Assembly (NCBI GenBank): GCA_013396655.1
Contig: WBMV01006612.1
Location: forward strand, 788,068-852,067
Direction of reading: 5' to 3'
DNA from: Campylorhamphus procurvoides
Taxonomy: Eukaryota; Chordata; Aves; Passeriformes; Dendrocolaptidae
DNA length: 64,000 bases
The first letter of the stretch is position 1, and every line of letters starts with the position of its first letter. The notes beneath the pieces were generated by a model that was not told the origin of the DNA, did no database searches, and was given only the letters and a program-made list of their open reading frames with translations. The position numbers and the translations under genes are program-made. Positions 12,018 to 24,962 of this stretch are shown piece after piece.

Positions 12018-14664
12018 GTGCTACATATTTCTGTCAGTCACTACAGTGAACTGCAGCAGTAGCTGACACAGATTACGTGTTGACCAGTTCATACAATTCA
12101 GAATTCATTTGTTACTTGGCTTGTCAGACAAATGACAGACACATCTAAAAAATCAAATTAGGATCCCTGATTAAAGGTGCAGTCCTTTTACTGGGACTAA
12201 ATAATTTTGTTCTAAAAGCTGTGCCAAGCAATTATTTCTGTAACTGAATATTCTCCCTCATTATATCAATTATTTAAATCTCATTTTAAAATACAAGTCA
12301 GATAACATTTTCTAGCAAACTGTTACTAGACAACCACCACCTAAAATACTCAAGATTGTCTCAGGAAAAAGCTTTTTTCCCCCTCTTTTTAGCATGCTAG
12401 CTGTTTCCATGTTCAGATTCTCTTTTCTGAGAAGAAAACCTGTCTACTGAATTAATTAAATAAAAACTGCCATCACATCAGAAACTAGCAAAATCTATGG
12501 GGATTTTCTTACTAAACCACTGTGTAATATTCAGTTTTTAAATAGCTGCTTCATGATCATCAACCTCCTTTACATTCAAAGTATGCACTCTGTTCATTGA
12601 AATTTGTTGATGAATTTCGGAAGGAAAACAAGCGTCTGAATTCCAAAGCAAGCCTCTTAAAATAAAATTGTTGAAACGTTTCATTATCTCTTGGAGAACA
12701 AAATAAAAAGGGCCCTGCTACCAACGCCCAGGATCCCCACTTTGACTGTAGGAGCCATCAAGACTTAAAGATATTTATTTCTCTTTTGGTTTGACAGCTG
12801 CTTCTATTCCTGCTCTGTTTTCCCCCTCTGCTTCAAACATTCCACACCACTGGAAGAACTGGAACTTCAACCAGAATTTAAAAAAAAAAAAATGACTCCG
12901 CTAGTTTTCATGCTATTTGTTCACATAGCAGCCACTGTGCACTGAATGGCAACTTTAGGCATATAAAAATAACCGTGCACATTTATGAAACAGCTTTTGA
13001 CAGAGCAGCTCTAAATTTTATGCAAATCTTTCTGACAATAAGGGAGCCAGAGTTTATAAAAACAGTCCAGTTCACTAAACTAGGTTAGGAGGAGACTCTC
13101 TTTGCTTTCATAGGCAATATGCCCGCTGTAGGTGTGCATTCACTGTCATCTGCTATATATTAAACAATAAAGAATTCTGTATAATTGTTTTGAAAAGGCA
13201 GAAGTACCTGACAGTTTTCTTCAACAACATGTAAAGTCTGGCATTTTTCACACCAGAGAGTATCAGAAATCAAACCTGAACTCCTCTGCAAGTCCTCAGC
13301 AGTCGCTTCCCCCCAAGCAATGGTGTGTATGAGAGCTGACCTATGGAGTAGTTTGTATCAATCCATGTAGGCAGTGGGTATGAAACTAACCACAGATCAT
13401 CTATAATCTGATCACAGATCTAATCTATAGAGCATTGATGAAACAGGAATCAGCCCCTGACACATTCCCAGAAAGACTCTTGAAGACTGACAACACACTT
13501 TGCATTGCTTACAACAGATTTCCAAAATGCTGGATGTTCTAACTCTGTATCCCTGTTTACAATGAGACATTTGGTTATTTTAACATTTTCCCTTAAAAGG
13601 TAATGAGTGTTCTTAGCAAAGGCCAATCAAATTTAAACAGGATCATTGTTGCAAAACAGATCACCATTGGACAATGCCAGTTACACGTAACTTCAACAAC
13701 TAAGTTAATGGCAAAATTAACATGAGAATTGTATGTTTAATTGTTGAGCCTTCTTTTACAGAAGACTTAGTTTCACTAGATTTTTGCATTACTAATCTAA
13801 GCACTCAGAGTATCAGAAAAGCATACGTTGGTCTTCTCATACTCTCTTGATTCTTAATGTACTTTCTAAAATTCTATAGAAAATATAGAAAATACTCTGA
13901 GAAAGAGACAAAACTACATGCCATTATGTCCCTGGTTGCCTTTAGGAAGACTTTCTTTGCACATTGGGCCTTTCCAACTGTGAACCTCATGGTCAATGAC
14001 AGGTAGCTTAAAATACTTTGAAATCTTATCAAACATTTCAAAATACAGAAAGTTAATATGAGGTTTTTATGATTCTGAAAAAAATCTTTCATATAAAAAG
14101 GTATCTAAGAGTATGCCCAGAGACAAAGGATTAAAGATTAATCAGTCATTTTAAATTCTCTGTACCACCGTATATCAAAAAGAAAGCCTCTTTATTCTTC
14201 TCTGAGGACAGACAGATAAAGAGCACAGATAGGATCACTTTCAACAAAACATCAGAAAAGAGCACCTGCTTGCACCCTAACTTTTTCCTGTTCAGTATTT
14301 TGCCTTGTCTTGACACCACTGTATTGTTCCTTTGTCAAGTAAATATATGGATCTTGGGAACGACAAAAAATGTTTTTGATTTTAAAAAATAACTCAAAGC
14401 AGATGCTGGAATCCCCAGTAAACTTTTCCAGCTGCTACTGAACCACTGGCAACCTGAGTCTATTTAATTTGGATACCAATAATGGCAACAAGGCAAATCC
14501 ATCTGCCAGACCTGCACGCCCCAGCTAAGCCAGTAAGGACAAAACTGAAACACATCTTATTATATCAAATTCATTTAATTGAGGCTCTCTGAGTGACACC
14601 ACATCATTCTTCCCCTGGTCAGTGGCTTAAAGGTGGTTATGGTTTACTGAGGTTAACTCCAACA

Positions 14665-14728
14665 CAGGGCCAGGTGCTGGACTCGATGAACCTTATGGGC
14701 CCCTTCCAACTCAGCATATTCTATGAAC
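14665..14728 (+). mobile_element. CR1 LINE 3' end fragment
   Basis: The sequence GCTGGACTCGATGAAC, followed by CCCCTTCCAACTCAGC and ATTCTATGAA, matches the conserved 3' end of CR1 retrotransposons (GGACT.GATGA, CCCTTCCAAC, ATTCTATGA). Only this short, diverged tail is clear. The body may reach some way left of 14665 but could not be traced. CR1 is the main LINE of birds and other sauropsids, which supports the host assignment. Confidence 0.75.
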
Positions 14729-16159
14729 TACGAGAATCTGTTATAGATCAGTCATTTTTATTAATCCCAGTTCGTATTTCCAAAAAGAGCCTTTTTTCTA
14801 CAATGTTTTAAAGATATAGGCAGGTTTACATGCACTAATGGAGTACTTCAGGGTGCTGTTAATATTGATTAAAGTAAGACACCATAAATTAATATTTAGC
14901 AAGGTCATTATGACAGATTGATATGACATGCAGGTCCTCAAGCCTCAAGATGTCTTATCATTTCTGAAGAGACAGCCTGTTTGAAAAAATAAAGGAAGGA
15001 AAGGCAAAGTCTTACAGGTGGCACTGAACTGACAGCAGCATATAATATAAAAGCGCTTTGTCATTCACATAATGTCTGGGGTAATGAAATGAATTCACTT
15101 TCTGGCTTCCTCCAGTTTGCAGTGCCAAAGAACACTGTGTTATCAGCACAGATGGAGCATGCATGGTTCTGGAGAAGAGCCTGGTGCAAACTGCAAACAA
15201 GCTTCTTTGCATACCAATGAATCCCTGAGAATCAGACCTTTGCTGTCAAGTGACAGGTTTGGAAGCTCTATAAAAATGAACTAATCCCAGTGGTCTTGTC
15301 TGACTTCATGTACTGTCAGTGCTCAGGACAAGAAATGGGGAAACACAGCACATTTTGCAGTCATGGCTACTACTTTGGTGAGAGATATCAGGCAGATGAG
15401 GGATTTCATCCAGGTGCCAATACTTCTTTTCTTTTCTTTTTTCCCCCCTAGGGACAGCAGAGTGGCAAGAGAACTACTCACTAGGATTAAAGATGCATCA
15501 AAATTTCCAGAAAGAAAAGGGAGAAAAAAGTTTCTGAAAATTATTTTAGCTAACTAGGTACATAAAAGAGCCTAAGACATTACCCACATACAAGAGTTAT
15601 ATTACTAAGTTTATAAAAACAAATCCTTTCTCCATCTGTCTCCTGCCCTGACACATAGTTATTATTAATACGTATATCATATTGCTCCTCTTAAACCAAA
15701 GAGCTCTTTGCCAGTAGGCTTAAACTAAATGCCTGATTTTGCATAGTGATTAACTGAAGACACGCAGGGGCGTGTACACCTCTACATCTCAGACAAGGGA
15801 GAAGAGAGGTGGAAACTTCAAACAATGAGGCAGCAAGCTTCATACTTGCTTGAATGTGGTATTTTGAATTTTCTGATCAGAGTTTAAATTAATCCCACTT
15901 ACATCAACCTTGCACAAAGCTCATGATTTGCTCCTTCAAGTCCCATAGCAGTTTTAGTCTATTCCTATGAACTAATCTAGGTCTTTCTAAACTAGCAGAA
16001 CTTACAATGACATGGTGATTATTTGCATGGACCAAAGAAAACTAGATTTGGCACATATAAAGAAAAAATACCGGTAGATGCTTTAAAAACCAATTATTGA
16101 CAGTAAAACAACATTAAATAAAATATGGAAAAAATAATATTTGTAAAATAGAGGCATAC

Positions 16160-16234
16160 CCATCAACAAACTCAGAAGTCTCTGGACCTTTGAACTCACC
16201 CCCACAACTCTGTACAATCCTTGGTCATTTATAC
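16160..16234 (-). CDS. ARHGAP10: ARHGAP10 exon 13 of window (RhoGAP arginine finger)
   Basis: This 75-nt exon begins with GT, completing Gly, and encodes INDQGLYRVVGVSSKVQRLL, then SLLM and one base of Asp (window residues 359-382). The GLYRVVG motif contains the arginine finger (window residue 366). In RhoGAP domains this Arg inserts into the GTPase site and speeds GTP hydrolysis, so its presence indicates an active GAP. The acceptor is GCATTATAG and the donor TGG|GTATGC. Confidence 0.97.
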
Positions 16235-17067
16235 CTATAATGCAAAATGAGAAGAAAAAAAAAAGAAAAGAAATAAAAAGGCATGAGATCAACCACAGTC
16301 AAATTTAGCATTAAAAATTTTCCCCAGGCAACAAATTCTCCTCAAAGACAGACAGACTATGCAACATTAACGGTACTGAGAACAAGGTTATAAATAAAGT
16401 ATTACAAAAATGCTTTTGTTGTTCTGTGTTTTAAGGTAAGTTCATGTCATGTTTTGATAAACGTTTCATGTACCTCAATTCCACTTCAGAAACTGGGAGT
16501 AGAAGCAAATAGGGATGAACCTTTGCTTGAAAAGAGATAAATAAACCACTGTGTATTTCCTTTTTTTTTTTAATTACATTTCAGATACATCAGCATCCAC
16601 ATTATAACAATGCAAGAACTGAACCAACAAATGCTAAATTAAGATTTCTTTCATAAATTTATTTTTTTCCCCCAAAACGCAGCAACAAAAAGAGTTTGGA
16701 TGAAGAAAAACTTGAGCCTATTCCCAGTCCTCAAAAACCAATGCTTTTTCAACTTGGTCAATGCTTTCCATTTAAGATACGAGGCCTCATTCCAGCCCAC
16801 TGTGGTCCACATAGGAGTTACATCCAGAGGCACCACCACAGGCTACTGAAAGCACTAATTCTGGTTTTGCTTGGAATGAACGGAGTAGCCATAACCAGCA
16901 TAGTATTTTCACTCCTCTACTCCCATTCTATATGGACACTGGACCATTTTCCTGCCCTTCCATCATCTCACACACACTCACTTCTCTACCCCTCGTCTTC
17001 CCTTGCTTTTGCTTTCCTTTACCATACCCTGTTTTACCCCAGGGAGGTAAAACTATGAATATAAATT

Positions 17068-17120
17068 GAAGGAAAATGGGAGGGAAAGAAGGGGCAGGAA
17101 AGAAAAAGGGCAAAATAAGG
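17068..17120. repeat. Polypurine tract
   Basis: Almost uninterrupted A/G sequence over about 53 bases (GGGAGGGAAAGAAGGGG core) in the intron between exons 12 and 13. It would be a polypyrimidine tract in the ARHGAP10 pre-mRNA. Confidence 0.85.
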
Positions 17121-20100
17121 TATGTCTTTGTCTGCTGCATCATTTAGGAGCCCATATAGTAGGAGGTAAAATATTACCAGCCCTGAAGCTGATACGGATG
17201 TCTGAGAGGCCACATAATAAGCAGCCACCTACAAACACAACCATACTCCACTTTCATAATCACATTGGCCTGGAAGAGTGAAAATGCCACAAAATACCTG
17301 CATTTCCACTCCAAGGAAATCTTTTCAAATAACAGATTATGTGGTATTCTTATTCAAAATATCCTTCAACAAAGGAAGACTTGTGGAGAATTCCCAGCTT
17401 CAATACCAAGCTGTTCCAACCCAGAGAAGGAAAATTAAAACCAGTCATATGAGAAAAAGTTTCTTCCTAAATAAATATTAGATGAAGTATGTAAAAATCA
17501 TTAGCCTTTTAATGAATTACTGTCAGACACAGCCATAATACACAGCAATAATTCTCAATATGGTAGAGAGAACTTGGCATTTTTTACCTATTTCTCCTGC
17601 CTAGCCTTGCTACATCTTATCCTTCTTTTCTCACAGTCTGCAGCCTCCTCAGCCATCCCAGAACTTGGAGCCTGCTGAATGCCCTCTCCCTGTTAGCACT
17701 GCTCTTTCCTCTGTCCCAGCAGCAGCTGACAGGCTGAGGCTGCTATTTGGTTGCTCCACATGGGCAAACCCAGCTCTTCTCCAAAATGCAGGCACCACTG
17801 GTATGGTGCCGAGTCTTAAGCTAGATGTGATGTTCAGAGCTGTGGTCATCAGAAAGCACAGCTTTGGAGTATGCTCCTAGTTTAGCTGTGCACAAAACAA
17901 AACTGAAAAAAGCCAGCTATGTGGCCACAATACTATTCCTCTCAAAATATGATTTTATCAACCCAACCAAGTGAGTTTTGCAATGATCCCTAGAACAAGT
18001 GCGATAGATTGGTATACACCACTTGGAGACTCTAAGGAAAAAAAACTCAACAACACAGTCCTTGATACACTCCAAATAAAGATGCACTAGAAATCTGTCC
18101 TGAGAGCAGCAATTACTTTCTTACTTCAAACTTTTCAGAGGTGTTTGGGAAAATTCTGGTACCAAAGTAACAGCAAGCTTTTTAACGCTTTGCCAAAACA
18201 CATCACACTTTTCTTATACAATGTCACCACAGAACAAGCCTTCTGCATCATATGCAAGATGCTAAAAAGCTGAAGAAATAGTGTCACACTCAGCTTTTGC
18301 TTATCTCGGAAGTTGATTCGTGACTTCCTGTGCTTCTAACAATAAAAAAGGGGGGAGCCAACTGTGCTGATCCCAGACAAAAATTTACAGGTTTAAAAAT
18401 AATTAGGTCAAACCACAAAAACTATTGCTCGGTATTAGAAAAGATATGATATGCAAACAGTTCTGAAATAATGGCAGTATCAAAACTAAGACAATCCTCC
18501 AGCAATAATCACGAGACTGTGATAGTGATTATCAGATAATTGATCAGTTTCAAATTCATCAACCTGAAAAAAGCACAGCGAATTGCTAGCAGACATCAAG
18601 GAGTGCAAAGAAGCATTAATATTTCAGCATAGTTTCAGATGATACCTTTAAACGTACTTTTAAATGATGTTTTATTTAAAATACACAAACCTGGTTTGAA
18701 ACGGTACTGTTTCTGATTTAATCTGCACATTTCAGATCTTCAGCACATCCAACACTGATAATGCTTGGCATTTACAGAACACAATTGACAGGATGACTCA
18801 TGGCAAGGAAGAGCTTACCACTGACTAAAATGCTGAAGGGTTCAGACGCTGTGTCTGCCGGCTCAACCACTATTGGCAACTGTGAGCAGTAAAGCCCCCA
18901 AGCACCATTTCCTTCATATTTACATTATCTCACGATGCCTGGCTGTCTGATACCAGCATTTGGCACAGGTGCACAGTTTGGGAAACATCCTTTGAAATAT
19001 AAGTATTGTAAGCAAAATAGTAATCTATACTGATGTAAGCGAAGTATGTAGGCAACTTACTTTGTGACTGGCATTATACATGAAGCTGACACAGAATTGC
19101 AACACAGCTGCAAATACAACTTTTTATATCAAACTCCATAGCATGGAAACAGCCATGCAAGTGGCACTCTAAATTCAAGGTAATGCCAGATTTTTTTAGT
19201 TATGTGGAAAGGTTTTCTACTTCCTCCTCATCATTTACTTTCTGTCTCAGGAGCAGACAGCCTGGACACACAGCTCAATGCTGCCATCTCTCCCTGCAGC
19301 TCAGATTAGCAGCTCCAGTAGTTCTAAAGACAAACGTTTCTCTGGCAAACACTTTACCTTCCACATCCCCACACAAGGTACAACCAACTACTTGCACACA
19401 AAACCAGGCACAGAGTCTTTATCAGCAGTGCAAAAAGCCCTTCAATGTTTCTATAAACAGTTACCCCATTGTATCATTCTCTGTAGAGAATTATAAATAC
19501 TCCAAACAAAATTCCAAAACGCTGTCTCCAAGCCAAAACACAGGTGTGCATGCAACCAGCATGTGCTCAGTAAGTGGCAGACAGGATGCATATCCTGGTG
19601 CCTCAGCATCTCCTACCAGGAAAGGCACAGCCAATGTCTTCTAAGGCTGAACCACAAGCTCCCATGCATTTTAACCAAGACACTGCTTCTGATGCTTCTA
19701 ATTCATTCAGAGCAAATAATTTCCATCTTGGTTTTATAAAAGGGAACATAACTGAGAAAAAATTATCCAGCCATTGACAAGTTTGTGTTCAATATCTCTG
19801 TTATGCTCTTCTCTCTCTGAATACCAGACTACTTCTGCTATGACATGACAAGACTATTCTCAGTTTCCACCCACACTAGACTGTCCTCTCTTTCCACCCA
19901 CGCCAACCTCACACCCATTATGATTAAAAGAGATAAAAACATGGCACACAAGCACTGTCTCTGAAGAAGCATCTGTCCTGTTTTCTTCTGCTGAACATAA
20001 TTTGCTTTTGATGTGTTATCGTTAAAGTGAAATAACCAAGCAAAAATTGTTTTTAAGAACAAGTCCAGGTATAAAATCCTGCACCCTGAAAGATGGATTT

Positions 20101-20188
20101 TCTTCATCACACAACTATTTGGCCAAACTCTTCTGAGACAAACAACTGTTTGTTTAGCTCGGCAGGCATCAGCAGAATATCCTCTAAG

Positions 20189-20242
20189 GTGTTTTTTGTT
20201 TTGGTTTGGGGGTTTTGTTTGTTTGATTTGGTTTGTTTTTTA
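20189..20242. repeat. G/T-rich low-complexity tract
   Basis: About 54 bases of almost only G and T on the plus strand (runs such as GGTTTGGGGG and TTTGTTTG) in the intron between exons 12 and 13. Frames across it on both strands are composition artefacts. Confidence 0.85.
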
Positions 20243-22385
20243 AATGGAGTTGATGTTAAGTTCAGAATCAGTAAACAGAAATCATCAATAACTGCTTGAA
20301 ATGTAATGGACAAATCAAGCTCAATGAAACAGAGCTAAGTGGATTGCTGAGTTCCAGGAAGGGACTACCTCACCTAAATCCATTGCTGAAACCCTGGGAA
20401 AAGAAACATTCACCGAACACTGATTTCTTTTTATTTCTTGAGTACTCTCCAAAACAAAGTTAACAGAGAGAAGTCTTTTTCATTGGTAGTAATCACCACA
20501 CTCTATTGACTGCAGGTCTCCAAGGACTTTGGTATCTTTAATTCTCTTCCAAGTATGCTTCAGGGCAGATCCCTCTACAGGGAGACATGCCTCTAACCCA
20601 TGAAAGCTCATCATCTGTCTTGAACAACAAGAGGATTACACAAATATTTGGCACCTTCTTACAGGCCCCTAAATCAAGGCATAAAGGATAGAATGGACTT
20701 AAACTTCCACTCAGTTTAACCTATCCACCCACAGCCATGATTAAAAATAACTTTTCCAAATAGTCACTTCATGAAAAAAGTGTTCACATTATTTCCACAG
20801 TTATGTTCTTATTTTACTTTCCTTGGAGGGTATCAGAGAAAGGAAAAAAAAAATCTACAAGACTACTTGAAAACTATTCAACCACACTTACAAATAATAA
20901 ACCAAAATATAGTGTACCATAGACCAAAACTAGCCTTTCAATACACGACCACATGCTACCCTTTTCATCAAATCTGCCTCACTCATTGCAAACAGAAGAT
21001 CTAGTCTATATTAAAGCAGGGTTTGCAGTGAAGGCAACTTATCTGTAGGATGCCGGCTTTATCTGCAATGTTTCCCAGCTGAAATATTCAGATTGTAAAT
21101 GCCAGTAACTGAAATTTAAAGTGATGAGACAGGCAAACCTTATCTGAAAAATATTCAAAAGAACAGAATGAACAAAAAGAACACCAGATAGAATATGGTC
21201 TAATCTGGAATAACATCTTTAATGCATCAGACAGGGCTGATACAAAAAAGTCCAAGAGAAAAAGGATTTCAGGTACTTCTTGCTGTTTCAATGCAAAATT
21301 CTCAGTATCACAAAGGCTGTTTGGTCTTTCTAATAATACTATATAGGAAGAGTATACATGGAGGACACTGCTTTTCAGTAAGACCCTACACTGACAGCAA
21401 GCATGAACAACCAATTCTTCTGTTCAGTTATCTTATTTAAGCTGGACTGTGAGACAAGGAAAGATTTAAGATATTGTGTCCCATGCAATGCTGAATCTCT
21501 AGGAAAAAAGACACAATTCCTAAAAAATCCTAAGTCTCCCCTTTGGGAGTGGGAAGCACGGTCAACAATTGAAGAGAAAAACAAAACACCCACAGAGAAA
21601 TTTCCACATCTCTTTTAATAAACTCAGGAATATACTGTAACCAATTACCTACTTTTCATCTCTTCACCTCTTTTTTTAGAAACCCACGACCAAACCAGCG
21701 GGTTCTCCACACAATAGCATGTATAATGCAGTGAGCTTCAGAGTGCTTGATCCCCTCACATTTCAGCACATCCATACAAGGATTGTTTTCTCCTCACATA
21801 TCAAAGGCTGGTACCACCCATTGCCTAAATTACACTGGCTCTGCAACACAGAGCCTCTCCACAATCAATCCAAACTCCCTCCTGAATGCTGCCTGCACAC
21901 GGACCTCTCTCCATCCCCAGTTTTGGAGGTACAATGAGTATATACAACAGTAATCCTGACAGCATGTTTGTCTCTAGAGTGAGACTAACTCCACCAAAAG
22001 TACTTGGATGTTTTTTGTCAGTCACTTGCCTGCTCAGCTCCTGTTCTTCTGTCTTAAGTGACTAAACAGAAATTAAATACTAAAATAAGCAAAGGTACAG
22101 GAATTGCCTACAAAACACAGGCTTCTCTTAGCTGTTGCACACAAACATTGGCTCCCTTTGTCAAGAGAGGTGCTATTTCCCACTTGTAGGCACTTCTTGA
22201 AAACACATTTCTTGGGGAAAGCCATACATAAAAGGCTCCTGCCCTGGTCAGTGTAATCAATGAAATGTCTACCATGTTAAAGCCTTTTCCAGAGTTCTAC
22301 AGGAGACTTTATCACAAGGGCCTTCTTGCCAAAGAGCAGCCCAGCTGCTTCACCCTCTTCACAAACAGGTTGGGTTGATCATTAC

Positions 22386-22451
22386 CTCGTGTTTCCACAG
22401 CACTGATGCACTTTTTGATGATGGTGAACCCTATCTTATCCAACTGTGCAC
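22386..22451 (-). CDS. ARHGAP10: ARHGAP10 exon 12 of window (start of RhoGAP domain)
   Basis: This 66-nt exon begins with GT, completing Ser, and encodes AQLDKIGFTIIKKCISAVET, then R and the first base of Gly (window residues 337-357). It is the entry helix of the RhoGAP domain just before the catalytic loop. The acceptor is CCCCTTGTAG and the donor GAG|GTAATG. The IGFTII[KR]KCISAVETRG string matches ARHGAP10 with conservative changes. Confidence 0.96.
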
Positions 22452-23735
22452 CTACAAGGGGAAAAAAAGGTTTGAAGAGTTTTAAAGCACCATTACAATT
22501 ATGTCTTTCCACTGAAAATAAGACTCAACTTAATCATATAGCTAGTACCTCTGAAGCAAAACTGTAAATATTCTGGAACAGGAATACTACATCACTTTTC
22601 AAGAGAAATTCTGCTTTTCTCCTTCACAACCCTGCCTAGCTCAACTAAAGGCTCATTCTGGTGGCAGGGGGTTCACTGAATCTGTTCACGGCAGCATCCT
22701 TTGAAGAATGGGATCTCTGATTAGTTACATATGTTGGCAGATGCAGAATGGAATTTAGCAGTACTTACTGCAACATCGACAACATCTGAGAGAGTTCACC
22801 AAATGGGACAAGGAAGTACTTGTGATTGAAAAAACATAATCATCAACAGCAGGGCTTTTACTAAGTCCTACCCTAAGCCAAAGAAATTCCCACACTAAAG
22901 ATACAGGACACATGTATATCATTTCACAGCAGTTAATGATCTGACTACATGAAAGCAGATGCAGTAAGAGGACAACAGCTGAGCTCCAGCATTCCTTTGC
23001 TGTTCCTATCTTACACTTTTTCTTGACATCAAAACTTCATTTAAAAGCTTATATTGCAAAACTGCCCTTCCCCCAAACATCTGTCCTTCTTGCTCTTGGG
23101 GACCTGGTCTTGCATGATGAAAGGAAGAATCTGTGGAAAAATTTCTATTAATAACACCAGGATCCAGCTTTAACCAGCAATTTATTTTTTTTTAAAAAAA
23201 AAGCAAGCATAAATTGCCTAATAATAAAAGAAGGATACTTGTTTTCATTCATTTACTTTGTTAACAGAAGAAAGCTAATGCTGCCTAAAGAAAGCCATCT
23301 CTTCTACTTCCATATTTGGGTTTATATTTTAAAAGTATGCATTCAGCTTTTTTGCTGACCTTGTGTTCAGCTGCAATTGCTTTTCCAACCACACTTGCAC
23401 ATTCTAACAGATGTGTGCACACAAAACGGATTTAAAAATTGTGATGTGTTTAAATACAAATTCACCTGGTTTTGAGACAATTTCAAGCAAGAAGTAAACT
23501 GGCAAAAAGAGATTGTTTCTCTGGTTTATGTCCAGTCTTGCAGTTTCTATGTAGGTACAAAGCTGAGTTACTGTGGAAACCCATTAATTACAAAACCCCC
23601 AAATTATATTCAGAACTCAAGATTTAACAGTAAAATATTTAATTAAGTTGGATCAACAGAAAAAAACCTACTTTTGCCTTTCTCAACTGTAAAATGTTAA
23701 CAAAAATCAACTTTAATACTAATTAAAATACTTAC
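22452..23735 (-). other. ARHGAP10: 1.3 kb intron between exons 11 and 12
   Basis: Starts GTAAGT and ends TTTTCCCCTTGTAG. An A/T homopolymer junction lies near 23187-23203. Nothing else was recognised. I searched it for another linker exon and none fits. Confidence 0.8.
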
Positions 23736-23778
23736 TTCCCTCTCGTTTTGTATTCGCTCTATTCAGATTGATGAACAG
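23736..23778 (-). CDS. ARHGAP10: ARHGAP10 exon 11 of window (43-nt PH-RhoGAP linker exon)
   Basis: This 43-nt exon encodes LFINLNRANTKREG plus the first base of Ser (window residues 322-335). The acceptor is TTTTTGTGTTAG and the donor GAA|GTAAGT; both are strong. It bridges exon 10 (KEA) and exon 12 (AQLDK) in the only phase that keeps the frame. The sequence is unlike the human linker I remember, which is one residue longer and has a proline, so identity here rests on position, phase and splice sites. Linkers at this place also vary among GRAF paralogues. No domain is known for it. It was too short to appear in any open-frame survey. Confidence 0.85.
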
Positions 23779-24880
23779 CTAACACAAAAAGAGTAAAAAG
23801 AGTATTATTATTTTAAAACTTTTACCAAACTAGTTAAAAAGACACCCTTCAGTAGGCACAAATACACCTGTCTACAGCTAGAACATATCACGTTCAATAA
23901 CAACAGCTCTAACAGCAGAACCAAAGGTCTGTGGCCCCTCAGACAGAAGATAATTGCACTTTTTAGGGAGTGAAAGTTTTTAAAAATTCTGGACAAATAC
24001 AGTTCCTTAGGGAACAGAACAATGTTAGCTATAGCCTCTGAAATTAACTGGGATTTCCATGCTCCATGTTCCTGTTTCTCAGCAGTTTCATCTCCCACAG
24101 TTCCAAGCTGACTCAAAGTGCTTTCAGGAATCCTGGGACTCGTGTCCCAGTTCAGCATTCTCACAAGTTGTAAACTTGTTGGGGAGTCCAGCTCAGACAA
24201 CATGGCATGGTAATAAACACCTCTGCACAAGAAACCAGATTTGTGCAACAATGATGTCAATAAAACTTACTGCTAAAATCCCCATTAGCCAGCTCCTGGG
24301 GACAGGCACGTGACTGCCATTGTCTAGAAAAACCCATTATTTCTGGCCCACAACACCAATTTATTTATGATTGCAAGAAAAATCTACAGTGTGTTTCAAT
24401 TCTACAGTTCAGACCCATTTCCTTACGAGAGCCAGAAATTAAGCAAATTCAAGCACAACCTCAGGCCTGTTGAGACGAACTTTTTTGACCTAGTTTAAAA
24501 AAAATAAATACAATAATGCCATGCAACTCACACAAATTTTGCCACTGGAATGAAGTATGTCAGCATAAGACTTAGTGAACATGCTTATACTGGACATTTT
24601 CTAGAACACCAATATTATCATTGTGATGGGAAACCATTTATAAAAATCAATGCTGTCATTACAATGAAAAATATATCAGCATTAGCAGTTATCTACACTG
24701 AACTCTACCAAGCTACTCATCTCTCCTGAGTTTTATTTCACTTTTATTCTTTATTCATTGAATCTTTCATTTTGCAAACTACATAAGCCCAGTTTACTAA
24801 AGTACAAATGGGATCAGAAAGCAGAGGTTGAGAGAATTCTCCATTACACTATAAAAAGATATTTTTAAAATGACACTTAC
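23779..24880 (-). other. ARHGAP10: 1.1 kb intron between exons 10 and 11
   Basis: Starts GTAAGT and ends TTTTTGTGTTAG. A 150-codon minus-strand frame at 23808-24260 lies inside it. It has no recognisable domain and is not joined by splice signals to the gene, so I treat it as chance. Confidence 0.8.
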
Positions 24881-24962
24881 AGCTTCTTTGCCATCCAAGG
24901 CTTCCATCCACAGCTTTCTGTCTTCCTCAGAAAATGCCTGCATGGTCACAGGAACTCCAGGC
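24881..24962 (-). CDS. ARHGAP10: ARHGAP10 exon 10 of window (end of PH domain)
   Basis: This 82-nt exon begins with G, completing Arg, and encodes PGVPVTMQAFSEEDRKLWME, then ALDGKEA (window residues 295-321). It carries the C-terminal PH helix with its invariant Trp (window residue 312). The acceptor is ATTTGCAG, and the donor GCT|GTAAGT ends on a whole codon. Exon 11 or any other phase-0 exon can follow. Confidence 0.97.

Larger units (their letters stand above)
11075..16159 (-). other. ARHGAP10: 5.1 kb intron between exons 13 and 14
   Basis: Starts GTATGC and ends TTATTTTCCAG. It holds a CR1-like 3' fragment at 14665-14728, a (TTA)6 microsatellite at 12000-12017, a short (AT)5 at 11941-11950, and a near-perfect 20-bp palindrome at 15192-15211. 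The rest is AT-rich and unassigned. Confidence 0.8.
16235..22385 (-). other. ARHGAP10: 6.2 kb intron between exons 12 and 13
   Basis: Starts GTAATG and ends TTTTGCATTATAG. It includes a polypurine tract at 17068-17120, a G/T-rich low-complexity tract at 20189-20242, and open stretches at 17.65-17.88 and 19.18-19.64 kb without a recognisable product. No mobile element was identified. Confidence 0.75.

Noticed and set aside
16696..17058. 120-codon plus-strand frame with hydrophobic stretches
   Set aside because: Its C-terminal half is a C/T-rich low-complexity region; no homologue recognised.
19183..19644. 153-codon plus-strand frame, the longest in the window
   Set aside because: Low-information composition, no domain or family resemblance, no splice context; chance open stretch in an intron.
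23808..24260. 150-codon minus-strand frame next to exon 11
   Set aside because: No family recognised, and the conserved gene frame uses the 43-nt exon 23736-23778 instead.
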